Assembly: GCA_029876055.1 (NCBI GenBank)
Contig: CM056879.1
Location: forward strand, 806,001-870,000
Direction of reading: 5' to 3'
Length of the DNA: 64,000 nucleotides
Origin: Madurella fahalii
Taxonomy: Eukaryota > Ascomycota > Sordariomycetes > Sordariales
A program made the position numbers and the translations under genes. Positions within the stretch are counted from its first letter, which is position 1. Each line of letters starts with the position of its first letter. Below, in pieces: positions 9,787 through 22,008 of the stretch. The notes beneath the pieces were generated by a model. The model saw nothing but the letters and a program-made list of their open reading frames with translations. It was not told the DNA's origin and ran no database searches.

Positions 9787-12700
9787 GTCGTGCGGAGGGT
9801 GGGTGCGACTATGGCAGCGATCGCGCCCATGAGATGGAATTCCTTGAAGCGCGGTTAGCGACCACGAGAGCCGTGCAGAACAACTGCCATGGACCAGAAA
9901 AGTGATAAAATCAAGATGGGTAGTGACACGGTTGAGGCCTGTCGCGATGGAGCAGTCGCGTCGCGGGTGTTTCGGAGAAGGCAGTGTGCAGTGCAGTGGT
10001 TAAACGGAGGCAAGGGCGGGTTTCTGGCGCCGCTGCTTGCTTTGGGGGGGGCTGCAGTGCCCGTGGCCTGCGCGGGTGCTGGGCGCTGGCGCTGGCGCTG
10101 GCGCTGGCGCTGCTGCTGCTGCTGCTGCTACTGCTACTGCAGTCTAGGGAGTCTAGGGGAGAAGGGGAGGGGGGGGGGCTGGGTCCACAACCCGAAGCGA
10201 GCAACATGGAGGAAAAACCAAGGCCCGCCCGAGGAGCGGAAATTGGTGCGGGAACAGTGAGCCCAGGTGAGAGTGTCCGACCGACTCGCCAGACCTGCGG
10301 GTTACAGCACGCCGCCGGTACCGACACACACCGATCCGGACGGGAGCAAGGCCAAACACTCGACCGACCGGCAGCAACACCGGGAGCGGGATAGTGGAGG
10401 CGATCAGGCTGGGGGGCTTGACGTACTCAAAAAGCCCAGAGACTGGCCGACTGGGATGCGAGGCAAAGGCCGCGTGGAGCGAGCCGCGAGAAATTTTCGC
10501 AGGCAGCTTCCCAGCGACTCCAGAACCTCGCAGCCAACGATCGGTGCTCGCGCAATCCCAATAGCATCGAGCTCAGAGGCCCAAAGCACCCGAGATCACG
10601 AGACTGAATATGTACGGGCACCTAATCGGCAGGCCGGGGTGGATAAGGTGGGAAAATGGAAGGAAGGGCAGGTCTTACCTCTGTACAGTACCTAGGGCGC
10701 GCGTTGCTTGTCGGATGTCCACTGCCCAGTTGTGCTGCGACGGAGCGCCGAGTGATCTGGTTCTTTCAACCGGGCCCAAACCATGCGCCCCCAAAGAGTC
10801 TAGCGCGGTGGGTCCCAAACACGTGCCGACGAATCGGAAACGTGCTAGGGTGCTACTTCGGTCCCAACACCGCGACCTTCGCTTCCCAAGGTCTCTGGCT
10901 AATTGGCCTCGAGCAGCACGCGATGCAGCAGCCGAACTGTTCAATCCATCAGACCGTCTACCTGAGTGCCTGGGTAGAAACGGTACCAAAATATCCTGGG
11001 ATTGCTTCGGGTTCCGAGGCTGATTTCGAGAGTGTTCCGTGCGCCGTAGCCGGCTGAGCAACAGACGCTCCAATGCGGCCATGATTTGGGTGCCGGGAAG
11101 GGTACCGCAGTAGCCTTCCTTGGGTACGACGCTTGCTCATACCCTTCCGTGAATGCGCCCCTACGCTGTCTGAAGCCATCCATGGGTGAGACGCCGCATG
11201 CAAACAACATGTCGCAGCCTCTTTCGTTTGCGGTTCGGAGCGTCATTCCGGGTCGGGAGAACGTTGGGATCCACGTCGTGAGCCAGCGTACTCCATGAAA
11301 GAACGGTTCAATCCCGCCGACAACCCGAAGGAAGCTGGTGCCTCGAAGTAGTAAGGCGTTACCAAAAGCCGTCCCGAAGGGCGAAATCTCGTGGCCATTC
11401 TTGGAACCCAGATCCGGCGAGTCGCTTGACCGCCGCGACTCCCATTCGGTTGCCCCGCCACTCGAAACGGCATCGCATCACACATGACCGAAATGCAGTG
11501 TCAGCCCGCGGGATGAGGGGTTTCTGCGCTCATACCCAAACAGCGTAGCTTTCGAGACTGGAGCTTTGGAAGAAAAGAATTCACCCCCCCAGATTGCTGG
11601 AAAAAGAGAGGAAAGGCTTCCTCGAAACCCACGCGGTCTCGCCGGTGATTGCGGGCATTGTCATTCTGGGGGACCCAGGGTGTGTCCCACATGGCTTGCC
11701 AGGTGTGGTGGAGATCTGGGTCACTAACCCGCAGGCATGGGCCGGGCAGCCCAGGCGTCGCCAAAACGGTCCAAATGCCGTCGCTGGCAACAAAACCAAA
11801 ATAAATGACCAAAAGCTGTCGCGAGGCGCTTCAGCTTCAGTGGTATTTTCTTTCCTGGTTTTTATCCAGCCTGCCGCCGACTGTAAATCATTTTCCGCAA
11901 AGTCGGACTTGTCGCCGCTTCCGTGTCGCTTCCAGGGTTCAGTGGCCGTTTGTACTGGACAGTTCTGGCAAGGGGAGTGACTTACTGAGTGATAGCGGTC
12001 ATGATTCCCAGGGCCCGACAGAAGCCACAACGATTATATATCTGGCTCGAGAACATCAATTTGGACAGAAAAACGCTCAAATGGAGGGTTGGGGAGGGAG
12101 AAGGGAAGGGGAACGAAGGGGGAGGTGGGCAGTTGGGCCGTTTTAATGTCGACTGTCCTCCAGCAGCCAAGTCACTTTTACAGCCAGGCACTAAAAATTC
12201 TCCGGCCATCAACCATTTGACAGGCATTTCGTACCTGCCACCAGCCCAGCAAACTCAAACACCTGGTGCCTGTCGCCGTTCCTCTGTGCTTCCCAACCAA
12301 CCAGCCCGGCAATTACGAGCAGAAGGCAGGGCAATTTGCAATTTGCAATTTGCAAGGCGCAAAGACGCAGGTCGCAGGTCGCAAAAGTCATCGCCATTCT
12401 GTTTTGCCCTTGCGTTCTACCCGATCGATTGAGCTTTGCCTTCCCCCCCCCCCCCCCTTCCTCTCCTCCTCTCTCCCCCAAATCCTCCATTACATGGTGG
12501 CTTCGCAGTGTACATACCGCACACAATGAAAACGGATAAGCTTCCGCATGTAACAACGACGCCTCGACGTCGCTCCCCCAGCGGTCCATGGATCACACCT
12601 CGGATCGCCAGCTCCTGTAGCTCACGCGGGCGAGATGGTTCCTCTCTTCTTCAGCTACCTTACGTTACCTTGGTCCGAGGCCCCTGCTTGGCTTGTCTTC

Positions 12701-14849
12701 CCCTCGCCTCACCTCCGGTTCGGCTGGAGCCGCTGTCCGCAATTGAGGGTGGCCTTGTCCTTGACGGATCTGCTGTGTTTCGTGAGCAAATGTCACGACC
12801 TTGTCTGCGTCCTTTTGATTAACCCGTGGGCGTGGCCGCTGATAGGCTGCCGCCGAGAAGTGGTCCCGATGGGCTTGAATGATCCCCGGACCGGCTTTGT
12901 CCATCTTCCAGACGATCCCTGCTTGGTGCCGGCACTGATGGCGATGGCTGGAGACTCTACCGACCACAGAAGCTCCCAGGACTCCTCCTCCTTCACCTGC
13001 CCCTCAAATGGCGGGCAGCGGCGCCTCGAACCGTCGAGAAGCACAGTCCGCTCTCAGCGTCCCATTGTTTCGGCGTGCCGGAAGGGCGGGAATGACGACG
13101 CCCCGATACTGCTGCTTGCTTTGTAATTCCCGCACAAACCATGCGCACACAAAATCCCAACGGCTCAAGGTCGGCAAAAAGATGTGCCCCGTCTTAACAG
13201 CGGGCGACGCACCGAAACGGGTGGCCCTCGACGATCCGTGTCGCAAGCGCATAGACTGGCTGCTGGCCAGACCAGCCAGCATTGTCCCCGCCAAGGCCCC
13301 CCCACCTCGCCTCGAGACAGCATCGTAAATCTGAGTTTTGGTGCTCATGTCGCCTGCGTATGAATAATCACAAATCGAGGCGATAATTAGGTAATCTAAG
13401 CTTCCTAGGCCGCTTACATCATTATCGTTATATTGTATTCTCCCTTGAGTGTGTGCTTGAACCATCAGCTTCTTCATTGTCCAAAGGTACAGTACAGAGC
13501 ATCGGCAGTATCCGGGGCCCCACAATCTCCAGAACACACCTCGATCGCAGCCCGGCGCAGGCACAGTTCCTCGTCTTGACCGCAACAAGGGATTCCACGT
13601 CGTACTCGACGGTCCCAGGCTAGCTACCTTCTCTACCAGCGCCTCGTACGGTAACTCGGTAACGGCAGAGCTCTGCTGCCTACGTCGCGCTAACTCTCCC
13701 GCACCGCTGCACCGGTACCTATTGCTGCGCTGCCAACGCCAACACCAGGCTGCAGCAAGCTGAAGCAGCGTACTGGTTTAAACGGCGCCCTGTCAAGCAG
13801 GATAGACGTTACCAACTGGCCTGGTCCAGCCCGCGCATCTACTGGCGAATGTCAGCGCTCACAACGCAGTAAAGCAACAGTTCGTTAACACGACGCAGCA
13901 TGTCCCTGTTTTTCGGGTAACCAAGGTCGCTAACGGGGCCGGAGTCAACGGCGCAGGCCAGGAACCCCTGCCGCAGGCGGGTCGAGGAACTCCTACGGCA
14001 TCATCCTGTTGTACACGTGATTCTTCAGTACCTTCCCGTCCGAGAACATGCCAACCACAGGCCAGGATGCCTGTCGGAACGCTCGCCTTACATCGTCAAC
14101 GACGTGACAACACAGAGAGTCGCAGTTGTAGATTTATGCGATCAAAACCGCCGTGCGCAATAAGTGCCGGCAATGTCGTTTTTTCCATCTTCTCTCCGCC
14201 TCAGCCATGCGGGGCCGCACGAAAGGGAACTCAAGCACTTCCGGTACCAAGACCGCCTTGCTTAGGAAAACTGGGTAGGTACAGTCGTAGGCTTTGCATG
14301 TCTCCTCAATACGGAGGCCATCTTGCAGGTATGGGAGAGGCTTAAGGTGGATGCGGCGCACCCGCCCCATTTTCTCAGTCGGAGATTTCTATATGGTTCT
14401 GGAAGTCGAGGAAGCTCCAATCAGTGCAATCACTCATTCTTAGCACACGGTTGCTTAATACTCCAGCGAGGGAACCCTTTTAATACGACGTGCCACGGTC
14501 TGCTGGGGAATGGATGAACCCGCTTGGGTAGAACTTCCATTTGTAAGGGGGTAGACATGGAAGTAGAAGCCTCATTCATCGGCTACTGCATTGAGACGCC
14601 TGTATCCCTATATCCTAGTGATTTGCCGTTCGGCCTGCGAGCTAAGATCAATTCCCATCTATGCTAAAAATGACCCAACAGGCGAGCCAGGAAACCGCAA
14701 GAACCTTGCTCTCCCCCGCCGACACAAAACTGGTTCTATCGTTTTGCGGATGGGTGTGAATCGATACAAACGTGGAGTTGGTCTTGGTAAATAGTCTAAG
14801 TTCCTTGGGCCGATATCGGACTGAGTCCATCGGGCGTAAAATACAGGCT
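9787..14849. other. 5-kb gene-poor region upstream of swi1
   Basis: I found no gene here that I can support. It must contain the swi1 promoter, with simple repeats close to the start codon. Open frames of up to 194 codons occur on both strands but show no domain, no signal peptide and no consistent splice chain. A 15-base C run is at 12443-12457. Bases 13590-14066 have no long frame at all. A regulatory or noncoding-RNA role is possible but unseen. Confidence 0.5.
10085..10140 (+). repeat. GCTGGC hexamers running into CTG triplets
   Basis: About four GCTGGC units followed by GCT/CTG triplets with CTA interruptions, about 300 bp upstream of the swi1 start codon. Confidence 0.85.
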
Positions 14850-16248
14850 TCAGTCAGAGGGCCGAGGTATGTATAGTAGTCTCCCTGCGCCCGAGTCGTT
14901 CAACTCGCCGGCATGCGGCTCCCGGACCGATGGCCGATCTATAACTTCTTTAAGGGAGAACCGGATATCGTTTATAAAGCCTCCGATTTCAGCCATCACG
15001 ATGGATCTGGTTGCGTCAGGGACGGATTGTGCGAGTCGCCCTTCTAATTGGAGAGTGAGGGCCGAGATTTTTTGGTCGATGGCGCTCTCGAGTTCGACAG
15101 ACTCCACGACCGGAACAAAAGCTAGTAACGTCAGCCGGCTCTGAACGACGACATGGTTGACGGGTGACCCACTCGGCTCCGGGATTACCGCATCTTGGGG
15201 GAAAAGAACCCTCCATAAAGATTCCCAGGAATCAACCTTCGTCCCGAAACTCCTCCTGCTTTTGAGTAAATCCTCAACTTGCGTAGTGATCCCGTCCTCT
15301 GGGTCACCACTATAAACAGACTGCACAACATTACAGATCTGGTCCCATGGCGCCGCCAAATGCTCTTCATATGTCTCAGCAGTAGAGAAACATTCTTTGC
15401 AACGTGGGCATTGGAGAGGCGCAGGACGTTCTCGCTTGTGGAAGTCCATCACGTGCAGTCTCGTTATCAAGAGTCAATTAAGATCCAACACGCAGAACAG
15501 CAAATAACTCACTTGATGTGCGTGATATCGCGAAATGACTTCAATGCACAGCTCTGGTAATCTCGAACGTTGAATCGAGAACGGTTACGTTTTCGGAATG
15601 GGCAGGGCAAGCGTGAGACAGCACCGCTCAGTTGAATACCGGTGCGCTGACGGAGCACGTCGTTGTCTAATCTAGGGCTGAGCGGATAGTTGTGCTCGGA
15701 TCTCGGCGGACTAGAGATATCGGATTGTGGGCCGACTCCGGAATCACAGCGACGGGGCAAAGAAGGCTCAGCGATACCAGCAGAACCAGTACCGGTGGTT
15801 TTAACAGAGTCATGGGCCGGTTCAGTGCTGGTAAGAGGATGGGACTCTGCCTTGTTCGCCAGAAAACTGAGAGAAAAAGTCAATAAAGCCGCGTCAACTA
15901 GCAGCGTCGAGTTTCAGAGCGGGCCATACCGTGGCGAAGCTGGGTCTTGGGATGTCGGCGCTTGAGACTCTTTACCATTATACTTTCGAACACCCCAGCT
16001 TTTTAATGCGTGTACATACTGCCTTCTTCTACGCAACATTAGTCGTTAAGCCTCTTCGCGAACGCGGACATTCGGCATCGAGCGTACGTAGCAATAAAGC
16101 CATACTGCGTCCCCATTTTAGACACAACTTCATCAAGCGTAGAGGCCATGTAGAGTTCTGCGATTTTTGACCGGTGTCGCTCCCATTGTTCTGGTGTGAT
16201 TCGAGGAGCGTGAGCTCGACCTCTAGAGATAATAGGGAGATCGGCCAT
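14850..16248 (-). CDS. Clr5-domain plus C2H2-type zinc-finger protein (four exons)
   Basis: Four exons: 16248-16088, 16028-15930, 15866-15513, 15459-14850, giving 407 residues. Introns are 59, 63 and 53 nt; the third acceptor (CGAG) is weak. Exons 1-2 join to a complete fungal Clr5 domain at residues about 15-72: W-ERHRSKIAELY, then MGTQYGFIAT|RRQYVHALKSWGVRKYN. Residues about 165-245 hold a fungal zinc-finger block: LPCPFRKRN, a following Cys, DITHIKLHVMDFH, then CPRCKECF ... H. The C-terminal 160 residues are helical with no known motif. The Clr5 domain is named after a fission-yeast silencing factor; in filamentous fungi it occurs in nuclear, accessory and often rapidly evolving proteins. 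It is divergent from a membrane-protein gene and 6 kb from a HET gene. I infer DNA or nucleic-acid binding; the target is unknown. Confidence 0.8.
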
Positions 16249-16795
16249 GTAGGGTGGATGGTATCTGAAAGTTGGATGAAGAAATGAAGAGGGTCAAGGG
16301 GCAAAATACAAATTACTCAACGCCAGGTCGCGGAGTTGCGGGGAATTTCCAATCTGGCAATTGTAAATTCTACGGTTGGCTTGATGCCCCACGGGAACTA
16401 GCCAGATCCCACCCAATCATCGCCTCGATCGGAGTGTAATTTCCCGAGAAAAATGGAATTGTCATTCAGTCACACTCCGTCACACCAATGGGTGATGCCC
16501 ATTCTTCGCTGTTACCGAATCCTAGCGCGGCAAGGGTCTGTTGTTAGAGCCTACTAGGAAAAAGATGGGCGCCGTAAACAACGACCCTGATCACACTAGG
16601 ATTTATTACCTCGAGGAAGGTGATGTCCGGGGCTGTTATCACAGCAAAGACACTGTCTTATCTAGCGCTGTGGATTGTATAAGTATTCCAAATTTCCACT
16701 TTCTGTCAAAACGGGCCGCTTGAACTTTTCCAAACATTTACAAATCCAAATCCAACCCCACTTTTCACCATTTGTCGCCAGCTGTCTGTCGTACG
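16249..16795. promoter_or_regulatory. Divergent promoter region, Clr5-C2H2 / four-TM gene
   Basis: 547 bp between two divergent start codons. No TATA box close to either start was identified. The arrangement permits coregulation of the two genes. Confidence 0.5.
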
Positions 16796-17474
16796 ATGAA
16801 CCCTCTTTCGCCTTCACCCACATCCAGTTCAGCAACTTCAGCTCATCTGCACACGGGTCTTGAAAGACAATCATCCACTCTAGACTCTGCCCCAGGATAT
16901 ACCAATGTGGTCGTCAAAACTCTGTCCAGAAGCGCCGTCGTCGTCTATATCCTCTGTGTCCTCAGCTACCTGTTGATCACGTCCCAGGGTCAGCAACCGG
17001 CTTGGACCGATGTTGCGCGTATTGTGTATGTCTGCACTTGCACATGCACTTCGTTCATATCTTTCATCTCCCGTCCCATCACAATTTCCTTTCCGGGCTC
17101 GGTCACCGTTAGCCCCCATCCATGGCCCCCGCCCCATGACGTTAAGCCCAGACTAACAGACCACCTCTATCTTTAATTAGCATCATCGGCACTTGCTTGG
17201 TTGATGGAGGGTTAATCTTCCTCAGTAACAGAAACTACGTTATCCAGTGAGGCCGTCGGCTCTTAGGAACAGCGCCATCGCTGACCAGTTGTCTCACCCC
17301 AGAAACAAGTTAGAAATCCTTCTCACTTTTCTAATCTTTGCCTTGGTTCTGAAGTTTATCCTCGGAAATGTCACGGATGGTGCCGGTATAATGATGATCT
17401 CTGTCTTCTTGGCGGCCATGTTTCCCGAGTTGAGGGAGGACCTCGTACGATGGGCCAATTCCGGATCAGCATGA
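16796..17474 (+). CDS. Small four-helix membrane protein, function unknown
   Basis: Three exons: 16796-17025, 17181-17246, 17303-17474, giving 155 residues. Introns are 155 and 56 nt (donors GTATGT and GTGAGG, acceptors TAG and CAG). After splicing, a Ser/Thr-rich N-terminal tail of about 45 residues is followed by four hydrophobic stretches near 47-65 (VVVYILCVLSYLLIT), 76-92 (IIGTCLVDGGLIFL), 103-119 (ILLTFLIFALVLKFIL) and 125-140 (IMMISVFLAAMF), then a short acidic/basic tail. Each exon boundary falls between hydrophobic segments and keeps the frame, which supports the model. I do not recognise a family. It is divergent from the Clr5-C2H2 gene. Confidence 0.65.
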
Positions 17475-20158
17475 TTCGATGACCGGTTACAGGGTGAGGA
17501 GCTATAACTCCACCAGCGGGTGAAGACCTAATGTACGCAGATATCTTGAGACCGGCCTGGCTGAAGTACCAACGGTTGGCCTCCTCTTGATACTTGGTTA
17601 TGTTATGATAGAAGAAGGCTCAACGTTTCGGCGAATTGTCGAATCCCAACTCCTGGACCAGCGATGCCATATCATATGGCATCTCAGACGCACCATATAC
17701 TTTCCTAAGCCCGTGACGATTGCTGCATTTGACACAAGACCTATCCGGCGGCCAACAACGGTAGGTCTAGCACCTCGGCATATACCAGTGTCCAGGACTC
17801 CAGGCCACGTGCTAATTAATGGGATATTGGGCGGTAGCCTAGGGGTGATTCTCACCAGAGCTCCGCGCTTGAACATCGTTGTGGGCATTGTTGATCTTCG
17901 CTTTGGCAATAACAGGGTTGGTAAAATATATATCGTCATGCTCCAGCGCTTGCAACCTTAAGATTGCCCATGGCAAATACACACCATCACGGCTTACCTG
18001 ACTCTTTGGCGACTTGCAGAAGGCGGCGCAGAAAATAGAAACAATCGCTATCTGAGCTTAACTGCAGAATGGTGACTGTATCACCCAATACCAGAGGAAA
18101 GTAGGGATAATGCGAAACGAACAGTAGATATAGTTACCGAACCATCGCCTCGATCCCATCAGCCCAATACCATTGTGTGCCAGATCTCGCCTTTGCCAAA
18201 TTACTCACTCCTTGGCCCAACGTTAACTGAGGAAGATATTACGTTCTACATCAACGTTTATATCTTGTTCAACGTTCTGGTAATCTATAAGTTACACCCA
18301 GTTTCTGGCTGATACCTTATATATTCTTAATATTTCCGCATTGTGACCCTCTTGTTCTCCGAAGGCAGGATACATCGTGCCTGATATCTCCCTTAACGGC
18401 ACTATATTTGATAGAGCACCTCCCGTCTCCCTTGATAATGGCGTACCGTTGCTACTCGCAGCTCCTCTTACTCATCACTACCCACACTCGTACAAGCCAG
18501 GGTTTGCCCAGCACACACCTTCCTTAATCCTGGTAACGTGCCAAATCCTGCTACGTGGTTCGAAATTGTTTCGCGGCGAGGTTGGGTTGCTGTTAGTCAC
18601 GTTTTCCTTCCCACATCCGACACCGCCTGTACAGGCCACAACCCTGGGGACTTCAATTTTACATCACATGGCCATGGGCTCCGGCGGAACCGAGCGAAGG
18701 CCCACGATCTACGTAGAGTTTCTCAGACATCAAAGGTATAGTTGGGGAAATATGGTGCTGGTACCTAGGAGCTGCCGGCTGAAGTAGTCAAGGGCTGAGA
18801 TAACAGTATCACTTTGCGGTGAATAAAATCTGTGACCAACCCAGTTATGGAAGCGGCAAGGCTGACCGCCTGCTGTGGTGTTGGTGGGCCAACGGTAGTG
18901 CGGGGAATTCGAATCATATGCCCAATCTAAGGACTTGGTCAGGCATTTTCATTTTGTATTCCTTTTTTGAACCGTAGGAGCCCCTGCATAGTGACATCTG
19001 ACTCGAATATATGGAACATCTCCAGGAACTTGGCATATAAACACCGATAAGTACCATACATAGCCGAAGGAATCAAGCTAGACGAGAAAAGTCTGGGACT
19101 TCCCCAGCGTACAAGCACACAGCCGAATCAGACGAAGTGTCACCTGTACGCCCGAGTAAGCCGCAGAATGCCAACGGTTCCGGGCCAGCCGACACTCGTC
19201 ACCCACGTACAGCAAGTCATAATCGAATTTGCTGAGGTGTTCCCATAGTGTCCCTACTGGAAGCTAACACCCGCAAGGGTGGAACCGTTTTGCTCCCCAC
19301 TTCCTTACGGCATCCCCTACCATCCTCTCCATCGGCCCGGTTTAAAGAGATCTGGCAAATAAACTCCTCCGTTCGGCGTAGAAGGGGTCGCAGCAAACAA
19401 ATCAGAGAGAGCTGCTAACGCTTGATTAGACAAAGACGGACTGATCCTGGCCCGATTGACGAATTGGCGAATGAGCTCCGCCGCGCGGCGAATTAGTCAT
19501 GGAGAAGAGGGGTTGCGGTGGATTTGTGCCCAGTTTCCCAGATACCCTGTTACTTTAAGACAACATGGGAGTAGGTCTGTTTACACATATCGAAACAGGT
19601 GCTGCACAAGCCTGAATCCTACCAAGCCTACCCGGCCAACTTCCAATTCGGTCCACCAGCAGCGTTCTTCACCGCCCCAATAGCTAGGAGTAGTCCTTGG
19701 ACTGAAACCTAGTAACGTAAGTTACCAGACGCGCTGTTTGCATGGTTTACTGGGTTATCTCAGCTCTACGCCGTAGGATCGACTGGGGTTGCGGGCAAGG
19801 GGTGTTGGGGGCCTTAAATCACTAGTACCAGAACCCGGATCTTTTGTCCAGTGCCGATAAACAATGGATGGAGGCCGATTAAGAGACGACTGCTATTTGC
19901 CGCGCAATGCAAGCTACGGGCGATTACCACATGACATGACAAGGCCCAAAAACGGCCTCACTAGTTCCCCTGCTACAGCCTTGCATAAAAGTGAACCTTG
20001 TTTCACGGACCCCGTCTAAGGATTTCTAGGCCTGCTCTTTCCACACAAGGTTGGATAGCATTGGTGAGGATTGAAAACCTCGTCCGGAAGAGGCCAGGGT
20101 CGAAGACCACGACAAGCCCTTTGGCTTCCGGTGTTACCGGTCTGAGGACAATCCGGAG
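17475..20158. other. Intergenic, no supported gene
   Basis: 2.7 kb with only short frames on both strands and lower GC than the flanking genes. A 124-codon plus frame (17587-17961) and a 113-codon minus frame (17598-17939) overlap each other, and neither shows known motifs. This may be decayed sequence; I see no terminal repeats or transposase. Confidence 0.5.
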
Positions 20159-20165
20159 TATAAAA
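20159..20165 (+). promoter_or_regulatory. TATA box of small secreted protein gene
   Basis: TATAAAA, 109 nt before the ATG at 20274, followed by a pyrimidine- and A-rich leader with no intervening ATG in the last 90 nt. Confidence 0.7.
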
Positions 20166-20273
20166 CGCCTTCTTCCTCAGACCTTTTTCCATCTCGACCT
20201 TGTCATCAACTCACTCACACCACTACACAACTCAAACAAGCCTCGACAAAAGCTTCTTTTCAAATCAGCCAAC

Positions 20274-20530
20274 ATGAAGGTCTTCGGTTTCCTCGCTGCC
20301 ACCCTGGCCATGTTTGTCGCCACGGCCGTTGCCCAGGACTGCGTCGCCACTTGCTACCAGGCCGAGGTCGACTGCCTCAGCCATGGCGGCACCGAAACGT
20401 ATTGCCGGGCCCTGCGCGGTATGTATTGACGGGGGTGTCACACTCTCCGAGTCATTTTTGCCGCAGCCATGACATGGGACGCGAGCTAATTCATTACGAA
20501 CTATTAGATTCGTGCCTCACCGGCTGCTAG
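20274..20530 (+). CDS. Small secreted six-cysteine protein (55 aa), symmetric Cys spacing
   Basis: Exons 20274-20418 and 20508-20530 (89-nt intron, GTATGT...TAG). The N terminus MKVFGFLAATLAMFVATAVA is a classic signal peptide ending at AVA-QD. The mature part is only about 34 residues with six Cys spaced C-x3-C-x6-C-x9-C-x6-C-x3-C, a palindromic pattern. The last two Cys come from the second exon (DSCLTGC then stop), so the intron must be removed to complete the set; read-through stops three residues after the donor. The spacing fits two antiparallel helices joined by three stacked disulfides, resembling but exceeding the two-bridge alpha-hairpinin fold; this is inference. A TATA box and strong leader suggest good expression. 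Possible roles are effector, antimicrobial peptide or structural wall peptide; none is shown. Confidence 0.8.
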
Positions 20531-22008
20531 GGGGGGAAACGTGTGAGTCCTCGATTGGGGGGCCCGAGAGGGGTGACGGGCGATGATTTGCGTTCCGAAG
20601 AGTATACTCTAAGTGGACGGGGTAATGGCGGCATGGACTCTGTTCGCTACATTCAGAGATTAGTTCTGGTCCCCTGGAATGCGATGACTTGCCCTGCTCG
20701 CTGTGTCAAACTTTTGTCCTCGTTTGGTGAACACTCGATCTTTTCCATCTCGATGAACCCGCCGAAGCGCAAGGATCCATGTCTGCTAGACGTTTAAGCC
20801 ACATGATTTGAGTGTATAGGCTGGGATGGCATTCCATGGAACACTCCAGCCAAGTGGTTGGGGGGTCGGGAAATCCTAATGTACCGTGGGAGCTTGCGGT
20901 ATCCCCTGCTTCTAAAGCGTCGGGGTTCGGATGTCTGGATCCTTGACAATACTCCTGAACTATGTCATATATACACGACGTTGTAAGCGACAGCTCGCTC
21001 GACATAACAAAAGTCGGGCGCCTGAGTCCATCAGGATTGCCGCCGCACCATCCATACCCCGCCATCACTGTCCTACAGGTTGAGAAGGTGAAGTAGAGAC
21101 ACTGAGTTCGTTGTAACTTTAGACGTGTGAACGGCTGAATTGTCTGACATGTATATGCGGAGTTGTATCCTCAAAGTACCATACGACTTGACAACATTCA
21201 CAAAGTGCTACGCAGCTTTATATTGGCCAGCCCTTACGGTGGCGCCTATGTCCTCGCCACATACCTGCAGGTTTGTTACCGCAACTCCATCCATGAGGTA
21301 GTCCAAGGCGACCAGAGACTGAAACCTGTCAGTATGCTAGTTTCTACGAGCAGACACTAATGGTTACCCGCTCGTGGCTACGGTAGTTATCATAATAATA
21401 CAGAGTAGAGGAGGCGCAGCCTCAGATGCCTGCAATCCGTGATGGAACACCGATATGATAGACTCGGACGATTAGACCTGGTTCTAGTGGAAACTCGACA
21501 GTGTTCCCAAGGCGCTATCTACAATGGGAAGAGGCATTGTTATATGATTCAGATGCCTTAGCCAACGCTATCATCTAGAGGCTTACCACAGCTAGTTCCT
21601 GGCCTCACGTATAGTCTGAGATGCGTTCTTGCATGCAACAAACAGTCCCCGCCGGCTTCTTTCTGTTTCCTCATAATTGCTCTGGTCAATTAGGGCATAT
21701 GCCTGCGTGCTCTGGCCTCGCGAGCCATGACTCTTCAGGAACTTGCTTTTGCAATGCCAACATCTTCACCTCATCTGCATGCGTCATCATGATGGTATTC
21801 TCATCCCTAGCGGGGTTTCTGGCACGGTTGCAGAAGTGTCGGCACACATCTAGTAGTCGGTGCAGGGAGTTCTCCCTTTTCCCAGCATTAAGATCAACGC
21901 GATCGATAGCCACCTAATTAGGAGCTACGGCCGTGCCTGCCAAGCTAGAGAATGGCGCAGAAATACGTTGGCGAGTTGTCGATATTACGATCCCCAGTCA
22001 GGCGCTGC
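20531..22008. other. Intergenic, no supported gene
   Basis: 1.5 kb between the small secreted protein gene and the 3' end of the HET gene. Only short overlapping frames occur. Nothing recognisable was seen. Confidence 0.5.

Noticed and set aside
8425..9858. 477-codon plus-strand frame rich in RHLS repeats
   Set aside because: Direct antisense of the Swi1 M(A/P)GQ minisatellite; the periodicity explains the open frame.
12635..13588. Opposite-strand frames of 163 and 194 codons
   Set aside because: They overlap each other, lack domains, and no splice chain extends them.
13740..14110. A short reading frame with a faint resemblance to the end of a class-3 lipase
   Set aside because: The match is a handful of residues with an insertion and no catalytic region; could not be defended without a search.
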